Assembly: GCF_003208435.1 (NCBI RefSeq)
Contig: NZ_QKMF01000018.1
Span: forward strand, 1-64,000
Length of the DNA: 64,000 nt
From: Pelagimonas varians
GTDB taxonomy: Bacteria > Pseudomonadota > Alphaproteobacteria > Rhodobacterales > Rhodobacteraceae
Direction of reading: 5' to 3'
The notes below the pieces were generated by a model. The model did no database searches, was not told where the DNA came from, and was given only the letters and a program-made list of their open reading frames with translations. The translations under genes were made by a program, and so were the position numbers. Numbering within the stretch: the stretch's first letter is position 1; each line of letters starts with the position of its first letter. Positions 44,984 through 54,865 of this stretch are shown here, one piece after another.

Positions 44984-44997
44984 TTGACGCTCGTCAA
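44984..44997 (+). promoter_or_regulatory. FNR box for uspA-like gene
   Basis: TTGACGCTCGTCAA fits the FNR consensus. Its centre is 63 bases before the stress-protein start, so the transcript would begin about 22 bases before the codon; a TAGAGT -10-like hexamer is at 45025-45030. Confidence 0.82.
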
Positions 44998-45053
44998 GGT
45001 GCGACGATCCGCTCCGGTTTAGGCTAGAGTAGAGTTTGGATCAGGGGGAGCCA

Positions 45054-45893
45054 ATGGCCTTCAAATCAATTTATACAGTTATCACGGATGAAAATCTTGC
45101 GCAAAGCACGTTAGAGCGTGCTTCGACGCTGGCAGCTGGGTTTGACGCACATCTTGATGCGGTATGTTTCGGAGTAGACCGGTCACAAACCGGATACTAT
45201 TACGCCGGTGCCAACGCTATGGTGCTTCAGGAAACTTTGAGCCGCGCCAATAGTGAAGCCGATCATCTGGCGGAAAAAGCCCGGGAGCAGTTGGGAAAAA
45301 CCGATTGTCGCTGGGCAGTAGAAAGCGGCGTGGCGCAATTGGCCGATATTGGTCGCCATGTGGCCACGCGTGCAAGGTTTTCCGACCTTGTCGTTCTGCC
45401 GAAGCCTTACGGCGCGGATCGGGGGGTGGAGTTGGAGCCCATTTTGGAAGGGGCTTTGTTTGAAGGGCAAGTGCCTGTGTTGGTCGTGCCCGAGAATGTA
45501 GAGCCCCCCGCCAAGCCCAAGCGTATTGTGATTGGCTGGAATGAAAGCGCGGAAGCCCTGCGTGCGGTGCGAGCGGCGATGCCGTTGTTGATCGGAGCAG
45601 ATGCGGTGCATGTGCTGGTGATTGATCCGCCGCAGCACGGCCCCAATCGGTCAGATCCGGGCGGAATGCTATCGCAGTTTTTGGCGCGCCACGGTGTGAA
45701 AGCTGAAATCGACGTTTTGGCAAAAGCTTTGCCAAAGGTCGCTGATATCGTGCAGCGTCATGTTAACGATGTGAATGCAGATATGGTTGTGATGGGGGCC
45801 TATGGCCATTCGCGGTTCCGCGAAGCGATTTTGGGCGGCGCGACCCGCAATATGCTGGAACGTGCTGAAGTGACCACGTTTATGGCGCACTAA
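45054..45893 (+). CDS. Tandem universal stress protein
   Basis: A 279-residue protein with two Usp folds. The first ends around residue 135 (VVLPKPYGAD), the second begins RIVIGWNESAEALRAVRAAMP and ends with the ATP-site motif MGAYGHSRFREAILGG. GGGGGAG precedes ATG 45054. It is divergent from ccoN and has its own FNR box, consistent with a role in survival under low oxygen; partners are unknown. Confidence 0.93.
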   Translation: MAFKSIYTVITDENLAQSTLERASTLAAGFDAHLDAVCFGVDRSQTGYYYAGANAMVLQETLSRANSEADHLAEKAREQLGKTDCRWAVESGVAQLADIGRHVATRARFSDLVVLPKPYGADRGVELEPILEGALFEGQVPVLVVPENVEPPAKPKRIVIGWNESAEALRAVRAAMPLLIGADAVHVLVIDPPQHGPNRSDPGGMLSQFLARHGVKAEIDVLAKALPKVADIVQRHVNDVNADMVVMGAYGHSRFREAILGGATRNMLERAEVTTFMAH

Positions 45894-45913
45894 GCTGGCC
45901 AAATAGCTGGTCT

Positions 45914-45967
45914 GGTGGGACGTCGCTTGTGCTCCGGGCTTTGCCCGGGCACGTCGCCCCGCCCACC
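45914..45967. repeat. 54-bp hairpin between uspA-like and fnrL genes
   Basis: GGTGGG at 45914-45919 and CCCACC at 45962-45967 enclose a second dyad, CCGGGC-TTT-GCCCGG, near 45934-45949. The element lies between convergent genes and could be an intergenic repeat or a bidirectional terminator. Confidence 0.6.
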
Positions 45968-46133
45968 ATCCCATTGCTCCGAACGGTTTGGGGCGGCTCA
46001 GAAATGTGTCGCTAGCCTTGTTTGGTCGTTGTGTTGTACCCATGCGGCTTAACAAAAACCCGGGGAATCTACGAAACGTCTTGGGGCTTCCTGCGAAGGT
46101 AACCTGAAATTCAAAGCGGCTCAGGCTACGGTT

Positions 46134-46880
46134 TTAGGCAAACACACCGCCGTCTGCATCATCGCCTGCTTCTTCCAGCAGACGATACATGTCAGGAATC
46201 GTGACGTGGCGTTTGCCTTCAAGTTCAATCACACCATCACGTTTAAGCGCCGATATTTGGCGGCTGACCGTTTCCAATGTCAAACCAAGATAGTCTGCCA
46301 TCGCCTCTCGGGTGAGGGGCAAATCAAATACAACAGTGTTTTTGAATCCTGTTCCGCCCGAAGTCGCATTGCGTCTGGCAATAATCGACAAAAGGGACGC
46401 AATTTTTTCACGCGCAGTTTTGCGGCCAAGGACGAGCATCCATTCGCGGGCGGCATCCAGTTCGTCCAGTGTCATTTCCAGCAAGCGCTGTGCAATATGT
46501 GGCGTCTTGCTCATCAAGTCTTCGAAAGGGGTTTTGCGGAAGCAGCACATCACCAAATCTGTTGTTGCAACAACGTCGTAGGCCGCAGTGCCGCGCCCGG
46601 GCCGACCTACAAAATCTGACGGCAGCAACAGGCCAACCATCTGAGTGCGCCCGTCTTCCATGGTTTGTGTCAGCGATGCGATGCCCGAAACGACAGAGCC
46701 GACAAAATCCATCCTGTCCCCAGACCAAATAACAGTCTGACCGGCTTCAAATTTGCGATAGTACTTAATCTCTTCGAGGCGCTCCAACTCATTGCCGTCA
46801 CATCTTGCACAGACGGCACGGTGCTTGATCGGGCAATTTGCACATTCTTGCGATACTGCAAGGCTACGGTCGTTCAACAT
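46134..46880 (-). CDS. fnrL: FNR-type oxygen-sensing regulator FnrL
   Basis: A 248-residue Crp/Fnr regulator that binds DNA through a 4Fe-4S cluster in the absence of oxygen. N-terminal Cys ligands are in CANCPIKHRAVCARC and the central Cys is in LVMCCFRK. The helix-turn-helix is LTREAMADYLGLTLETVSRQISALKRDG, matching the TTGAT half-site specificity of FNR. I use ATG 46880, which has GCGGTGAT upstream; the GTG at 46889 and ATG at 46886 are alternatives. An FNR box sits 16 bases upstream of it, shared with hemN. Confidence 0.96.
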   Translation of the reverse strand: MLNDRSLAVSQECANCPIKHRAVCARCDGNELERLEEIKYYRKFEAGQTVIWSGDRMDFVGSVVSGIASLTQTMEDGRTQMVGLLLPSDFVGRPGRGTAAYDVVATTDLVMCCFRKTPFEDLMSKTPHIAQRLLEMTLDELDAAREWMLVLGRKTAREKIASLLSIIARRNATSGGTGFKNTVVFDLPLTREAMADYLGLTLETVSRQISALKRDGVIELEGKRHVTIPDMYRLLEEAGDDADGGVFA

Positions 46881-46895
46881 TTGCATCACCGCGTA

Positions 46896-46909
46896 TTGAT
46901 CTGGGTCAA
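46896..46909. promoter_or_regulatory. Shared FNR box of fnrL and hemN
   Basis: TTGATCTGGGTCAA fits the FNR consensus. Its centre (46902.5) is 42 bases before the hemN ATG and 22 bases before the fnrL ATG, so it should activate hemN and probably repress fnrL. Confidence 0.9.
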
Positions 46910-46944
46910 AGTACTGCTTTCTTAACGTCTCTAACTCTACCTAA

Positions 46945-48300
46945 ATGGTGGATAGAACACAACTCGCACGGCTGGGCCTTTTCGACGCGAAAGTCCCAAG
47001 ATATACCTCATATCCGACGGCACCACATTTTGCTGGTGGCGTAGGGCCGGACCGCTTCGTGGAATGGATCGAATCTATTCCAGAGTATGGCAACATATCT
47101 CTTTACTTGCATGTACCCTTTTGCCGCAGGCTGTGTTGGTTTTGTGCCTGCCGTACGCAGGGCACGGCAACGCTGTCCCCGGTCGAGGCCTATGTGGGAA
47201 CTTTGCTGCAAGAATTAGCAATGCTGCGCAAGCATTTACCCAAAGGGGTAAAGCTGTCTCGCTTGCACTGGGGGGGGGGCACACCGACGCTTTTGACTCC
47301 TGACATGATGACGCGTTTGATTGCCGGAATTCGCGAAACAGCGGACTTTGCCGATAATGCCGAGTTCTCTGTTGAAATTGACCCGAATGAAATTGACGCA
47401 GATCGACTCAAGGCGCTGGCCGCAGGCGGAATGAATCGTGCTTCCATCGGAGTTCAGGATTTCGACGAGCAAATCCAAGAAACCATCGGACGTCCTCAAA
47501 GCTATGATTTGACCAAGCAAGCGGTCGAAATGATCCGCGAAACCGGCGTGACCAGCCTGAATGCGGATATTTTGTTCGGCCTGCCACATCAAACCAATGC
47601 AAAAATCACTGAAACAGTTCAAAAATTGCTCAGCTTTACGCCAGACCGCGTTGCGCTTTACGGCTATGCCCACGTGCCCTGGATGGCGAAACGCCAACAG
47701 CTGATCCCATCAGAAGCGCTGCCAGCACCGGATGAGCGGCTTGCTCTGTTTGAAACTGCGCGAAAACTGTTCATGTGGGACGGGTATGATGAAATCGGCA
47801 TCGACCATTTTGCGATCAAATCCGACGGGCTTTCGGTGGCACAAAAAACCGGCCATCTGCGCCGAAACTTCCAAGGCTATACCGACGATACTGCAGATGT
47901 GCTTATCGGCCTTGGCGCATCGTCGATTTCCAAATTCCCACAAGGGTTTGCTCAAAATGCGTCAGCGACGTCAGAGCATACAGGCAAGATTCGCGATGGC
48001 GTGTTCTCAACGGCCCGCGGTCATGCCTTTAGCCAAGATGACATGTTGCGCAGTCGCTTGATCGAGGCGATCATGTGCGACTTCCGTATTGAAGCGGCTG
48101 AAATCATCAACACGTTCGACATATCGCGCGCGGCACTATTCGACATGTTGAATGCGGCTAACTCCCAGTTCGAAGGGATTTTGGAAGTTACAGAAGACGG
48201 GTTGTTTGTACCGCAAAATGCGCGGGTTCTGACCCGCCTCATTGCGCGGTCCTTTGATGCTTACGACTTGTCAAAGGCTGGACACAGCTCAGCAATTTGA
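46945..48300 (+). CDS. hemN: Oxygen-independent coproporphyrinogen III oxidase
   Basis: A 451-residue radical-SAM enzyme of heme biosynthesis that works without oxygen. The cluster motif is HVPFCRRLCWFCACRTQG (CxxxCxxC) near residue 55-70, with the SAM loop HWGGGTPTLLTP. The C-terminal HemN domain is present (SDGLSVAQKTGHLRRNFQGYT). No ribosome binding site precedes the ATG at 46945, and the FNR box spacing suggests a leaderless transcript. Divergent from fnrL. Confidence 0.96.
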   Translation: MVDRTQLARLGLFDAKVPRYTSYPTAPHFAGGVGPDRFVEWIESIPEYGNISLYLHVPFCRRLCWFCACRTQGTATLSPVEAYVGTLLQELAMLRKHLPKGVKLSRLHWGGGTPTLLTPDMMTRLIAGIRETADFADNAEFSVEIDPNEIDADRLKALAAGGMNRASIGVQDFDEQIQETIGRPQSYDLTKQAVEMIRETGVTSLNADILFGLPHQTNAKITETVQKLLSFTPDRVALYGYAHVPWMAKRQQLIPSEALPAPDERLALFETARKLFMWDGYDEIGIDHFAIKSDGLSVAQKTGHLRRNFQGYTDDTADVLIGLGASSISKFPQGFAQNASATSEHTGKIRDGVFSTARGHAFSQDDMLRSRLIEAIMCDFRIEAAEIINTFDISRAALFDMLNAANSQFEGILEVTEDGLFVPQNARVLTRLIARSFDAYDLSKAGHSSAI

Positions 48301-48324
48301 GCAGTCAAACCGTGTGAATATTTC

Positions 48325-48358
48325 TGAAAGAGCGCAGCCCGTTGGTCGCGCTCTTTCA
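48325..48358. terminator. Terminator between hemN and yejF
   Basis: A perfect 11-base stem (TGAAAGAGCGC with GCGCTCTTTCA) with a 12-base loop in the space between convergent genes. Confidence 0.85.
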
Positions 48359-48388
48359 CGTTAGAAGGGAATCAAACCCTTCGTTAGC

Positions 48389-49978
48389 CTATACTGCCAG
48401 ATCAAATGCCGCGCTTAACAAGGCGCGGGTGTATTCGGTTTCAGGGTTTTCAAAGATATCCTTGGCGGTGCCGATTTCGACCACATCCCCCTGTTTCATA
48501 ACCATAACTTTATGGCTCATGGCTCGGACAACTTTCAGATCATGACTAATGAACAAATAAGCCAAATCATGTTTGCGTTGCAGGTCGCGCAGTAGGTCGA
48601 CGATTTGAACCTGAACAGTCATGTCCAAAGCAGAGGTTGGTTCGTCCAACACCACGAGTTTTGGCCGCAATACCATTGCCCGTGCGATTGCAATACGTTG
48701 GCGTTGCCCGCCCGAAAACTCATGCGGATAGCGGTGCATACTTGCGGGATCTAGGCCAACTTCTTCCATCACTTCGATCACCAAATCGCGGTTGGACCGC
48801 CCATCCGGACTCCCGTGAACAGTCAAGCCCTCAGCGATGATCTGCTCGCAAGTCATTCGGGGAGACAGTGATCCAAAGGGGTCTTGAAAAACGATTTGTA
48901 TTTCAGACCGCAACCGGCGCAATTCGTTAACGGACCACTTTCGGACATCTTCACCGCGATAGGTAATCCCACCTTCGGAGGCGATGAGGCGCATAATCGC
49001 CAAGGCCAGTGTGGTTTTCCCAGAACCGGATTCGCCTACAATTCCAACGGTTTCACCTGCGCGAACCGAGATGCTGGCATCGTTGACCGCTTTGACATAG
49101 CCATGCGTGCGCTTGAACAGGCCTTTGTAAATCGGGAACCAGATTTTGAGGTTCTCGGTCCGGGCGATTTCAACCGCATCTTCGGCAACGGGCTCCGGAC
49201 TTCCGGTGCTTTCAGCCGACAAAAGCATTTGGGTGTAGGGGTGCCTGGGGTTCTCAAAAATCTCAGCTGTAGGTCCGTGTTCGACGATTTCGCCATCTTT
49301 CATCACGCAGACCCGATCTGCGATTTTTCGCACGATTCCAAGATCATGGGTGATGAACAACAGGCTCATGTCTTCGGATTTCTTCAGATCGGCCAGCAAA
49401 TCCAGAATTTGGGCCTGAATGGTGACATCCAATGCGGTTGTAGGCTCATCTGCGATCAATAGATCGGGTTTGTTCGCCAGTGCCATGGCAATCATCACCC
49501 GTTGCCTTTGACCGCCGGACAATTCATGGGGGTAAGAGTTAAGCCGCGTTTCCGCATCGCGAATACCGACCTTTTTGAGCAATTCCAAAATCCGGACGCG
49601 GACATCTGTTCCCACCAGTCCTTGATGCAATTCAATGCTTTCGGCCAGCTGCTTTTGCAAAGTGTGCAACGGGTTAAGCGAGGTCATAGGCTCTTGGAAG
49701 ATAAAGCTGATGTCGTTGCCGCGTACCTTGTGCAGCAGCTGTTTGTTGGCTCCGATCATCTCTTGACCCTCATACCGAACAGAGCCTTCAGTCGTCGCGG
49801 AATCGCCCAAAAGCGAGACTGTCGACAAGGCCGTGACCGATTTTCCAGAGCCGGACTCCCCCACCAGTGCGACGGTTTCCCCGCGTGCAATGTCAAAGCT
49901 TACACCTTTGACGGCCGCGTTCACTTTACCGTCCTGACGAAAGTTGACGTGCAGATCTTTGACTTCGAGAATGTTCAT
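48389..49978 (-). CDS. yejF: Peptide ABC transporter ATP-binding protein (YejF-like)
   Basis: A 529-residue double ATPase of an oligopeptide importer. Walker A GESGSGKS occurs twice (first and second halves), signature HELSGGQRQRVMIAMALA and HEFSGGQRQRIAIARAM, and Walker B LLIADEPTTALD and LVVLDEPTSALD. The fused form is typical of YejF. It overlaps yejE by four bases and powers the YejABE transporter. Confidence 0.93.
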   Translation of the reverse strand: MNILEVKDLHVNFRQDGKVNAAVKGVSFDIARGETVALVGESGSGKSVTALSTVSLLGDSATTEGSVRYEGQEMIGANKQLLHKVRGNDISFIFQEPMTSLNPLHTLQKQLAESIELHQGLVGTDVRVRILELLKKVGIRDAETRLNSYPHELSGGQRQRVMIAMALANKPDLLIADEPTTALDVTIQAQILDLLADLKKSEDMSLLFITHDLGIVRKIADRVCVMKDGEIVEHGPTAEIFENPRHPYTQMLLSAESTGSPEPVAEDAVEIARTENLKIWFPIYKGLFKRTHGYVKAVNDASISVRAGETVGIVGESGSGKTTLALAIMRLIASEGGITYRGEDVRKWSVNELRRLRSEIQIVFQDPFGSLSPRMTCEQIIAEGLTVHGSPDGRSNRDLVIEVMEEVGLDPASMHRYPHEFSGGQRQRIAIARAMVLRPKLVVLDEPTSALDMTVQVQIVDLLRDLQRKHDLAYLFISHDLKVVRAMSHKVMVMKQGDVVEIGTAKDIFENPETEYTRALLSAAFDLAV

Positions 49979-51114
49979 GAGAAAGTTTTCCTCGGGTCAA
50001 ATGCGTCGCGCACACCTTCAAAAATGAAAACGAGTAGCGATAGCATCACCGCAAAAACGGTAAATGCGGTGAAGGCAAGCCAAGGTGCTTGCAAGTTCTG
50101 TTTGGCTTGCAAAGTCATTTCGCCCAAGGACGGGGCGGACGAAGGCAGCCCAAATCCCAAAAAGTCGAGACCAGCCAAAGTGCTGATCGTTCCGGTCACG
50201 ATAAAGGGCATGAAGGTCAATGTCGCGACCATGGCATTGGGCAGCATGTGCCGGAACATAATGGTCCAGTTTGAAACCCCAAGGGCACGGGCGGCACGAA
50301 CATACTCCAGATTGCGGGCACGCAAGAATTCCGCCCGAACCAGACCGACAAGGCCCATCCATCCAAAGAGCACCATCAAAACGACCAAAAGCCAGAAACT
50401 TCGCCCTAATATGGCAAATAGGATAATAATAACATAGAGTTGCGGTGTCGATGCCCAGATTTCGATGATCCTTTGAAAGATCAAGTCAACCCAGCCGCCA
50501 AAATATCCCTGCAAAGCTCCGGCAATCACTCCGATAATGGATGAGCTGAGCGTGACAATCAGGGTAAACAGAATGGACAAGCGGAAGCCATAGATCACCC
50601 GCGCTACGACGTCCCGTTTGGTGTCATCCGTCCCAAGCAGGTTCTGCTCGTTCGGGGGGAGGGGGGCCGCACCGGGGCGATCCACAGGCGTGTTGAAGCT
50701 GTAGGGGATCGGTGGCCAAATCATCCAGCCTTGGCTGAATTCGGGGCCAAGTTCGGAGCCTTGACCGGCCTCAATCTGTTCGATCAGACCTTCTGGGTCA
50801 TCCAGGCAGTCTTCGATGCCGCCGGTTCGGATCAGGCATTTCACCTCGATGTCTCGGTAGGCGGCTTCGCTTTTGAATTCACCGCCATAGGCCGTTTCAG
50901 GATAAAAACTGAAGATCGGCATCCGGTATTCACCGCGATAGTTGATCAAGATCGGTTTGTCGTTGGCCAAAAATTCAGCAAACATCGACAGGCCGAAGAG
51001 CAAGGAGAACAGCCAAAGCGACCAAAACGCCCGCCGGTTGCGTTTAAAGTTGCTCCAGCGGCGCTGATTGAGCGGAGACAGTGAAAAGCGCTTGCGTGAT
51101 TGTTCCATGCTCAC
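49975..51114 (-). CDS. yejE: Peptide ABC transporter permease (YejE-like)
   Basis: A 379-residue inner-membrane permease with an N-terminal helix, a long periplasmic loop (about residues 55-165) and five further helices, as in YejE. The EAA-type coupling loop is near [20 protein letters not shown]. It pairs with YejB. Confidence 0.92.
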   Translation of the reverse strand: MSMEQSRKRFSLSPLNQRRWSNFKRNRRAFWSLWLFSLLFGLSMFAEFLANDKPILINYRGEYRMPIFSFYPETAYGGEFKSEAAYRDIEVKCLIRTGGIEDCLDDPEGLIEQIEAGQGSELGPEFSQGWMIWPPIPYSFNTPVDRPGAAPLPPNEQNLLGTDDTKRDVVARVIYGFRLSILFTLIVTLSSSIIGVIAGALQGYFGGWVDLIFQRIIEIWASTPQLYVIIILFAILGRSFWLLVVLMVLFGWMGLVGLVRAEFLRARNLEYVRAARALGVSNWTIMFRHMLPNAMVATLTFMPFIVTGTISTLAGLDFLGFGLPSSAPSLGEMTLQAKQNLQAPWLAFTAFTVFAVMLSLLVFIFEGVRDAFDPRKTFS

Positions 51115-52187
51115 CCCTCGCGCTTTTCAAAATCGATACGCGGATCGACAAAGACGTACATAAGGTCAGACAAAATCCCAATCGCAAGCCCGATGAGCGA
51201 GCTGATAAACAAGGTGCCGAAAATCACCGGATAGTCACGTTCAACCGCCGCTTTGAAGCCAAGCCGACCAAGCCCGTCGAGCGAAAAGATCGTCTCGATA
51301 ATGATCGAACTTCCGAAGAAGACGCTGATAAAGACGCCGGGCAAGCCCGCAATCACAATCAACATCGCGTTGCGGAAAATATGCCCGTAAAGCACCCGGT
51401 TTTCGCTGAGCCCCTTGGCGCGTGCGGTGATCACATATTGCTTTTTGATCTCATCCAGAAAGCTGTTTTTGGTCAACAAAGTCAGTGTGGCAAAGGCCGC
51501 GATCGTGGAGGCCAAAACCGGCAATGTGATGTGCCACAGATAGTCTTTTACTTTTCCGAATGCGGATAGATCGTCGTAGTATTCCGATGTCAGACCTCGG
51601 AGCGGGAAGATTTGCCAATAGCTGCCGCCGGCAAACAAAACCAACAGCAAAATCGCAAACAAAAAGCCCGGAATGGCATAGGCGACGATAATCACACCTG
51701 AGGTCCAGGTGTCAAAAGAGGTCCCATCCGCCACGGCTTTGCGAATGCCCAGCGGAATCGAAATCAGATAGGCGATGATCGTTGACCACAACCCCAGTGA
51801 AATTGACACTGGCATCTTCTCTAGCACCAGATCAATCACCGAAATCGATCTGAAATAGCTCTCACCGAAGTCGAGACGCATGTAGTTCCAGAGCATATTC
51901 AAAAACCGCTCCAAGGGCGGTTTGTCGAAACCGAACTGGCGTTCTAGTTCCTTGATGTATTCTTCGGGCAAACCGCGCCGCCCGACACCATCTTCACCGC
52001 CACCAGAGGCGATTTCACCCCCACCGCCAGCAAAGCCGGAAAAGGCGTCGCCCTCGCCCTCGATCTGGGCGAGGATTTGCTCGACAGGGCCACCGGGTAC
52101 AAATTGCACCAAGGTGAAGTTGATGATCATAATCCCAAGCAGGGTTGGAATGATCAGCAATAAACGTCTGAGAAGATAGGCACCCAT
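51111..52187 (-). CDS. yejB: Peptide ABC transporter permease (YejB-like)
   Basis: A 358-residue permease. The start [24 protein letters not shown] is typical of the DppB/OppB type. A long Gly-rich insert (about residues 45-70) follows the first helix, and the coupling loop is [20 protein letters not shown]. It overlaps yejE by four bases and begins six bases after the yejA stop. Confidence 0.93.
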   Translation of the reverse strand: MGAYLLRRLLLIIPTLLGIMIINFTLVQFVPGGPVEQILAQIEGEGDAFSGFAGGGGEIASGGGEDGVGRRGLPEEYIKELERQFGFDKPPLERFLNMLWNYMRLDFGESYFRSISVIDLVLEKMPVSISLGLWSTIIAYLISIPLGIRKAVADGTSFDTWTSGVIIVAYAIPGFLFAILLLVLFAGGSYWQIFPLRGLTSEYYDDLSAFGKVKDYLWHITLPVLASTIAAFATLTLLTKNSFLDEIKKQYVITARAKGLSENRVLYGHIFRNAMLIVIAGLPGVFISVFFGSSIIIETIFSLDGLGRLGFKAAVERDYPVIFGTLFISSLIGLAIGILSDLMYVFVDPRIDFEKREG

Positions 52188-52193
52188 AGCGGA

Positions 52194-54116
52194 TCAGAGC
52201 GCCCCGGCGTCGCGCAATTTTTGCGCTTTGTCTTCATCCCACCACCAGATTGAGCTTTCGCCCAATGACAAAGGTGGCGGTGTGTCGCCGTAGGGGCGGC
52301 CAAAGACATCACGATATGCCACTTGGTGGGTTCCTTTGTACCATTGCGGCACCCAGATGTGCATGGCGCGCAATACCCGGTCAAGGGCCTGAACGGCGGT
52401 GTCCAACTCCTCGCGGCTTTTAGCGTCCGCGATAATGCGGATCAGCCTATCGACACCCTCGTTGCTAAGGCCGGCGATATTCACTGACCCCGGTGTGCTC
52501 ACGGTTTGCGACCCGAAGATGTGTTTCAGTTCATCTCCGGGGGTTTGAGACATCGAGAACCGCTGGGTAACCATGTCATAGTCAAAGTTCTTTTCGCGTT
52601 CTTGCGATTCTGCGGCATCAACCCGATTTGAAACAGCCGCAATCCCTAGGCGCTTCAGGTTTTCAACGAATGGATTGATCACGCGATCAAAGCTGGGGGA
52701 ATCGTTGAGAATCTCCAGCTGTAGCTGCTGGCCCTCTTTGTAACGCAGACCGTCATCTGCAATCTCCCAACCTGCTGCATCCAGCAGCTTGCCAGCGCGG
52801 CGTAAAACCCGGCGATCAGCTAGGTCCGAGGATTTGGAAACCGGAGGTGTGTAGGCTTCGTCCGTAAAGACAGTTTCGGGAAAATACGCGCGTAGCGGTT
52901 CCAAAATCGCCAATTCAGCGTCACTTGGCATGCCCGAAGCTTGCAAAGTGTCCGAGTTTTCCCAAAAACTATCGGTTCGGCCATAGAGACCATAAAACAG
53001 GGATTCGTTGGACCATTCGAAGTTGAAGGCCAATGCAACCGCTTCACGCACCTTTGGATCTGCAAATTTGTCACGGCGCAAATTGAACCAGAACCCTTGG
53101 GTGCCAGCGGGGCGGCCATCGGCAAGCGTTTCCTTGATGACATATCCTGCGTCCAGGGCTGGGAAATCGTATCCGGTCGCCCAAGTCTTGGAGGAAAACT
53201 CCTCTCGGAACGCATAGGCCCCGCCCTTGAAGGCTTCAAAGGCGGCCAGATAGTCCCCAAAGTATTCGTGTTTTATGACGTCAAAGTTGTTCTGCCCAAG
53301 GTTGACCGGCAAGTCTTTGGCCCAGTAATCATCGCGGCGCTTGTACGCGATTGACCGTCCCGGATCAACGGAATGCAAATCGAACGGGCCAGAGCCCATC
53401 GGCGGCTCCAGGCTGCTTTCTTCGAAGTCCACGGTCTCATAGTAGGCTTTGGACAAGACTGGGATGCCGCCAGCTGTCATCAACAGCTCGCGCAGCGGTC
53501 CTTCGGGTTTGAAGGTGAATTTGACCGTTAGGTCATCAATCGCTTCAACCGAGGCAAAGTGTTCAAATGTGGCTTTGAAACTGGGGCGCCCTTTGTCTTG
53601 CAAGATCTCATAAGAAAACACGACATCCTGCGCCGTGACCGGAGTGCCATCGCGAAATTTCGCTTCGGGGCGCATGTAAAAGATCACCCATTCGCGGTTC
53701 TCGGGGTATTCTAGGGTGTGGGCCAATAGGCCGTAACTTGCATCCGGTTCTTCCAAGTTTCCCGTCAACAAAGTGTCGTAAAATACCCCGGCCCCGATGG
53801 CTGCGTTGCCCTTGAGAATGTAAGGCGTCAGGCTGTCAAAAGTGCCAAACGCCCAAGACGAAAATTCACCGCCTTTGGGGGCGTCGGGGTTAACATAGTC
53901 GAAATGCGAAAAATCAGCCGAATATTTCAATTCGCCAAAGGTAGAAACACCATGCGATTTGATAACCCCCTCATCGGCCCAAGAGACCGTAGCGGCAAAT
54001 GCGACCCCCAAGGCCAGCAAGGCTCCGGTTACGATCGGTTTGAGTGGCAGGGTTTGTGCCTGCATTGCCGCAGTGTTGCGAGTGTGGGTGATGGATTTGG
54101 CGGTGGGTCGGTGCAT
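52194..54116 (-). CDS. yejA: Peptide-binding protein (YejA-like)
   Basis: A 640-residue periplasmic solute-binding protein of family 5. A signal peptide (PIVTGALLALGVAFAATVSWAD, with part cleaved after SWA) precedes the mature domain, and the family blocks YVNPDAPKGGEFSSWAFG and FRDGTPVTAQDVVFSYEIL follow. It captures peptides for YejBEF; YejA-type systems import microcin C in Escherichia coli. AAGGGGAG precedes ATG 54116. Confidence 0.92.
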   Translation of the reverse strand: MHRPTAKSITHTRNTAAMQAQTLPLKPIVTGALLALGVAFAATVSWADEGVIKSHGVSTFGELKYSADFSHFDYVNPDAPKGGEFSSWAFGTFDSLTPYILKGNAAIGAGVFYDTLLTGNLEEPDASYGLLAHTLEYPENREWVIFYMRPEAKFRDGTPVTAQDVVFSYEILQDKGRPSFKATFEHFASVEAIDDLTVKFTFKPEGPLRELLMTAGGIPVLSKAYYETVDFEESSLEPPMGSGPFDLHSVDPGRSIAYKRRDDYWAKDLPVNLGQNNFDVIKHEYFGDYLAAFEAFKGGAYAFREEFSSKTWATGYDFPALDAGYVIKETLADGRPAGTQGFWFNLRRDKFADPKVREAVALAFNFEWSNESLFYGLYGRTDSFWENSDTLQASGMPSDAELAILEPLRAYFPETVFTDEAYTPPVSKSSDLADRRVLRRAGKLLDAAGWEIADDGLRYKEGQQLQLEILNDSPSFDRVINPFVENLKRLGIAAVSNRVDAAESQEREKNFDYDMVTQRFSMSQTPGDELKHIFGSQTVSTPGSVNIAGLSNEGVDRLIRIIADAKSREELDTAVQALDRVLRAMHIWVPQWYKGTHQVAYRDVFGRPYGDTPPPLSLGESSIWWWDEDKAQKLRDAGAL

Positions 54117-54279
54117 GTGATCTCCCCTTCTATGGCCAGCTTTGACGGTGCAGCCATTTCACGTTCATTTTGGTTAATTAATAGCTAAGAGCAGCGGGGG
54201 CTGACATTCAAGTTGAGATTCCGTGATGTTACGAGAATTCGCTAGTTGGGTATCAGAGCATCTAGGGCATTTGCGCGCA

Positions 54280-54311
54280 AAAAAAAAGCCGCGCCCCAAA
54301 GGGACGCGGCC
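54280..54311 (-). terminator. Terminator of cytochrome c gene
   Basis: A ten-position stem (GCCGCGCCCC with GGGACGCGGC, one wobble) and AAA loop; on the minus strand it is followed by a run of eight or more T. Confidence 0.92.
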
Positions 54312-54334
54312 TAATTTTGTCGCTGGTTGGGCGA

Positions 54335-54865
54335 TTAGCCGCCCAAGCTTGCCAAGTAGGCAATCACATCGGCGCGATCAGCCGGTTTTGGGTAGCCTTT
54401 GAAGCTCATCTTGTTGCCCGGCGCATATGCTTTTGGGTTTTCCAGGAAAGCAAAAAGGTTTTCCGGGGTCCAAACATCCGCCGCGGCGCTGAGGCTGCCG
54501 GAATAACCGCCAAAACCTTCGGCTGTGCCGACAGCGCGGCCTACAACACCATAAAGATATGGGCCAGTACCGTTGGCACCGTCGTCAACCTTGTGACAGC
54601 TGCCACATTTTTTCTTAAAGTCTTTACCACCTTCAACCGCATCGCCTGCGGCCAAAACTGCTGCAACGTCGATTTCTACAACTTCTTTGTCGCCGTGATC
54701 GTCGCCGTCGCCTGTGTCAATCACATAGGCCGCTTGCGCGTGGTCGCCATGACCGCCGCCACCGGTGTGGTACAGCGTTTCCGCGGCCCATTTGCCCAAT
54801 AGAAGGACAAGCAGCGATCCGCAGACGCCGCCTACAACTTTGGTCATGGTCATTGTGTCAAACAT
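54335..54865 (-). CDS. Membrane-anchored monoheme cytochrome c
   Basis: A 176-residue protein with one N-terminal helix (VVGGVCGSLLVLLLGKW), a His/Asp-rich linker, and a class I cytochrome c domain with heme site CGSCH (about residue 85) and Met ligand in GNKMSFKGYP. It resembles the membrane-bound cytochrome c552/CycM type that shuttles electrons from bc1 to oxidases. I chose ATG 54865; the frame start at 54889 adds eight residues. Confidence 0.9.
   Translation of the reverse strand: MFDTMTMTKVVGGVCGSLLVLLLGKWAAETLYHTGGGGHGDHAQAAYVIDTGDGDDHGDKEVVEIDVAAVLAAGDAVEGGKDFKKKCGSCHKVDDGANGTGPYLYGVVGRAVGTAEGFGGYSGSLSAAADVWTPENLFAFLENPKAYAPGNKMSFKGYPKPADRADVIAYLASLGG

Noticed and set aside
49502-50437. 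311-codon open frame opposite yejF and yejE
   Set aside because: It crosses two genes that overlap on the other strand and has no conserved features.
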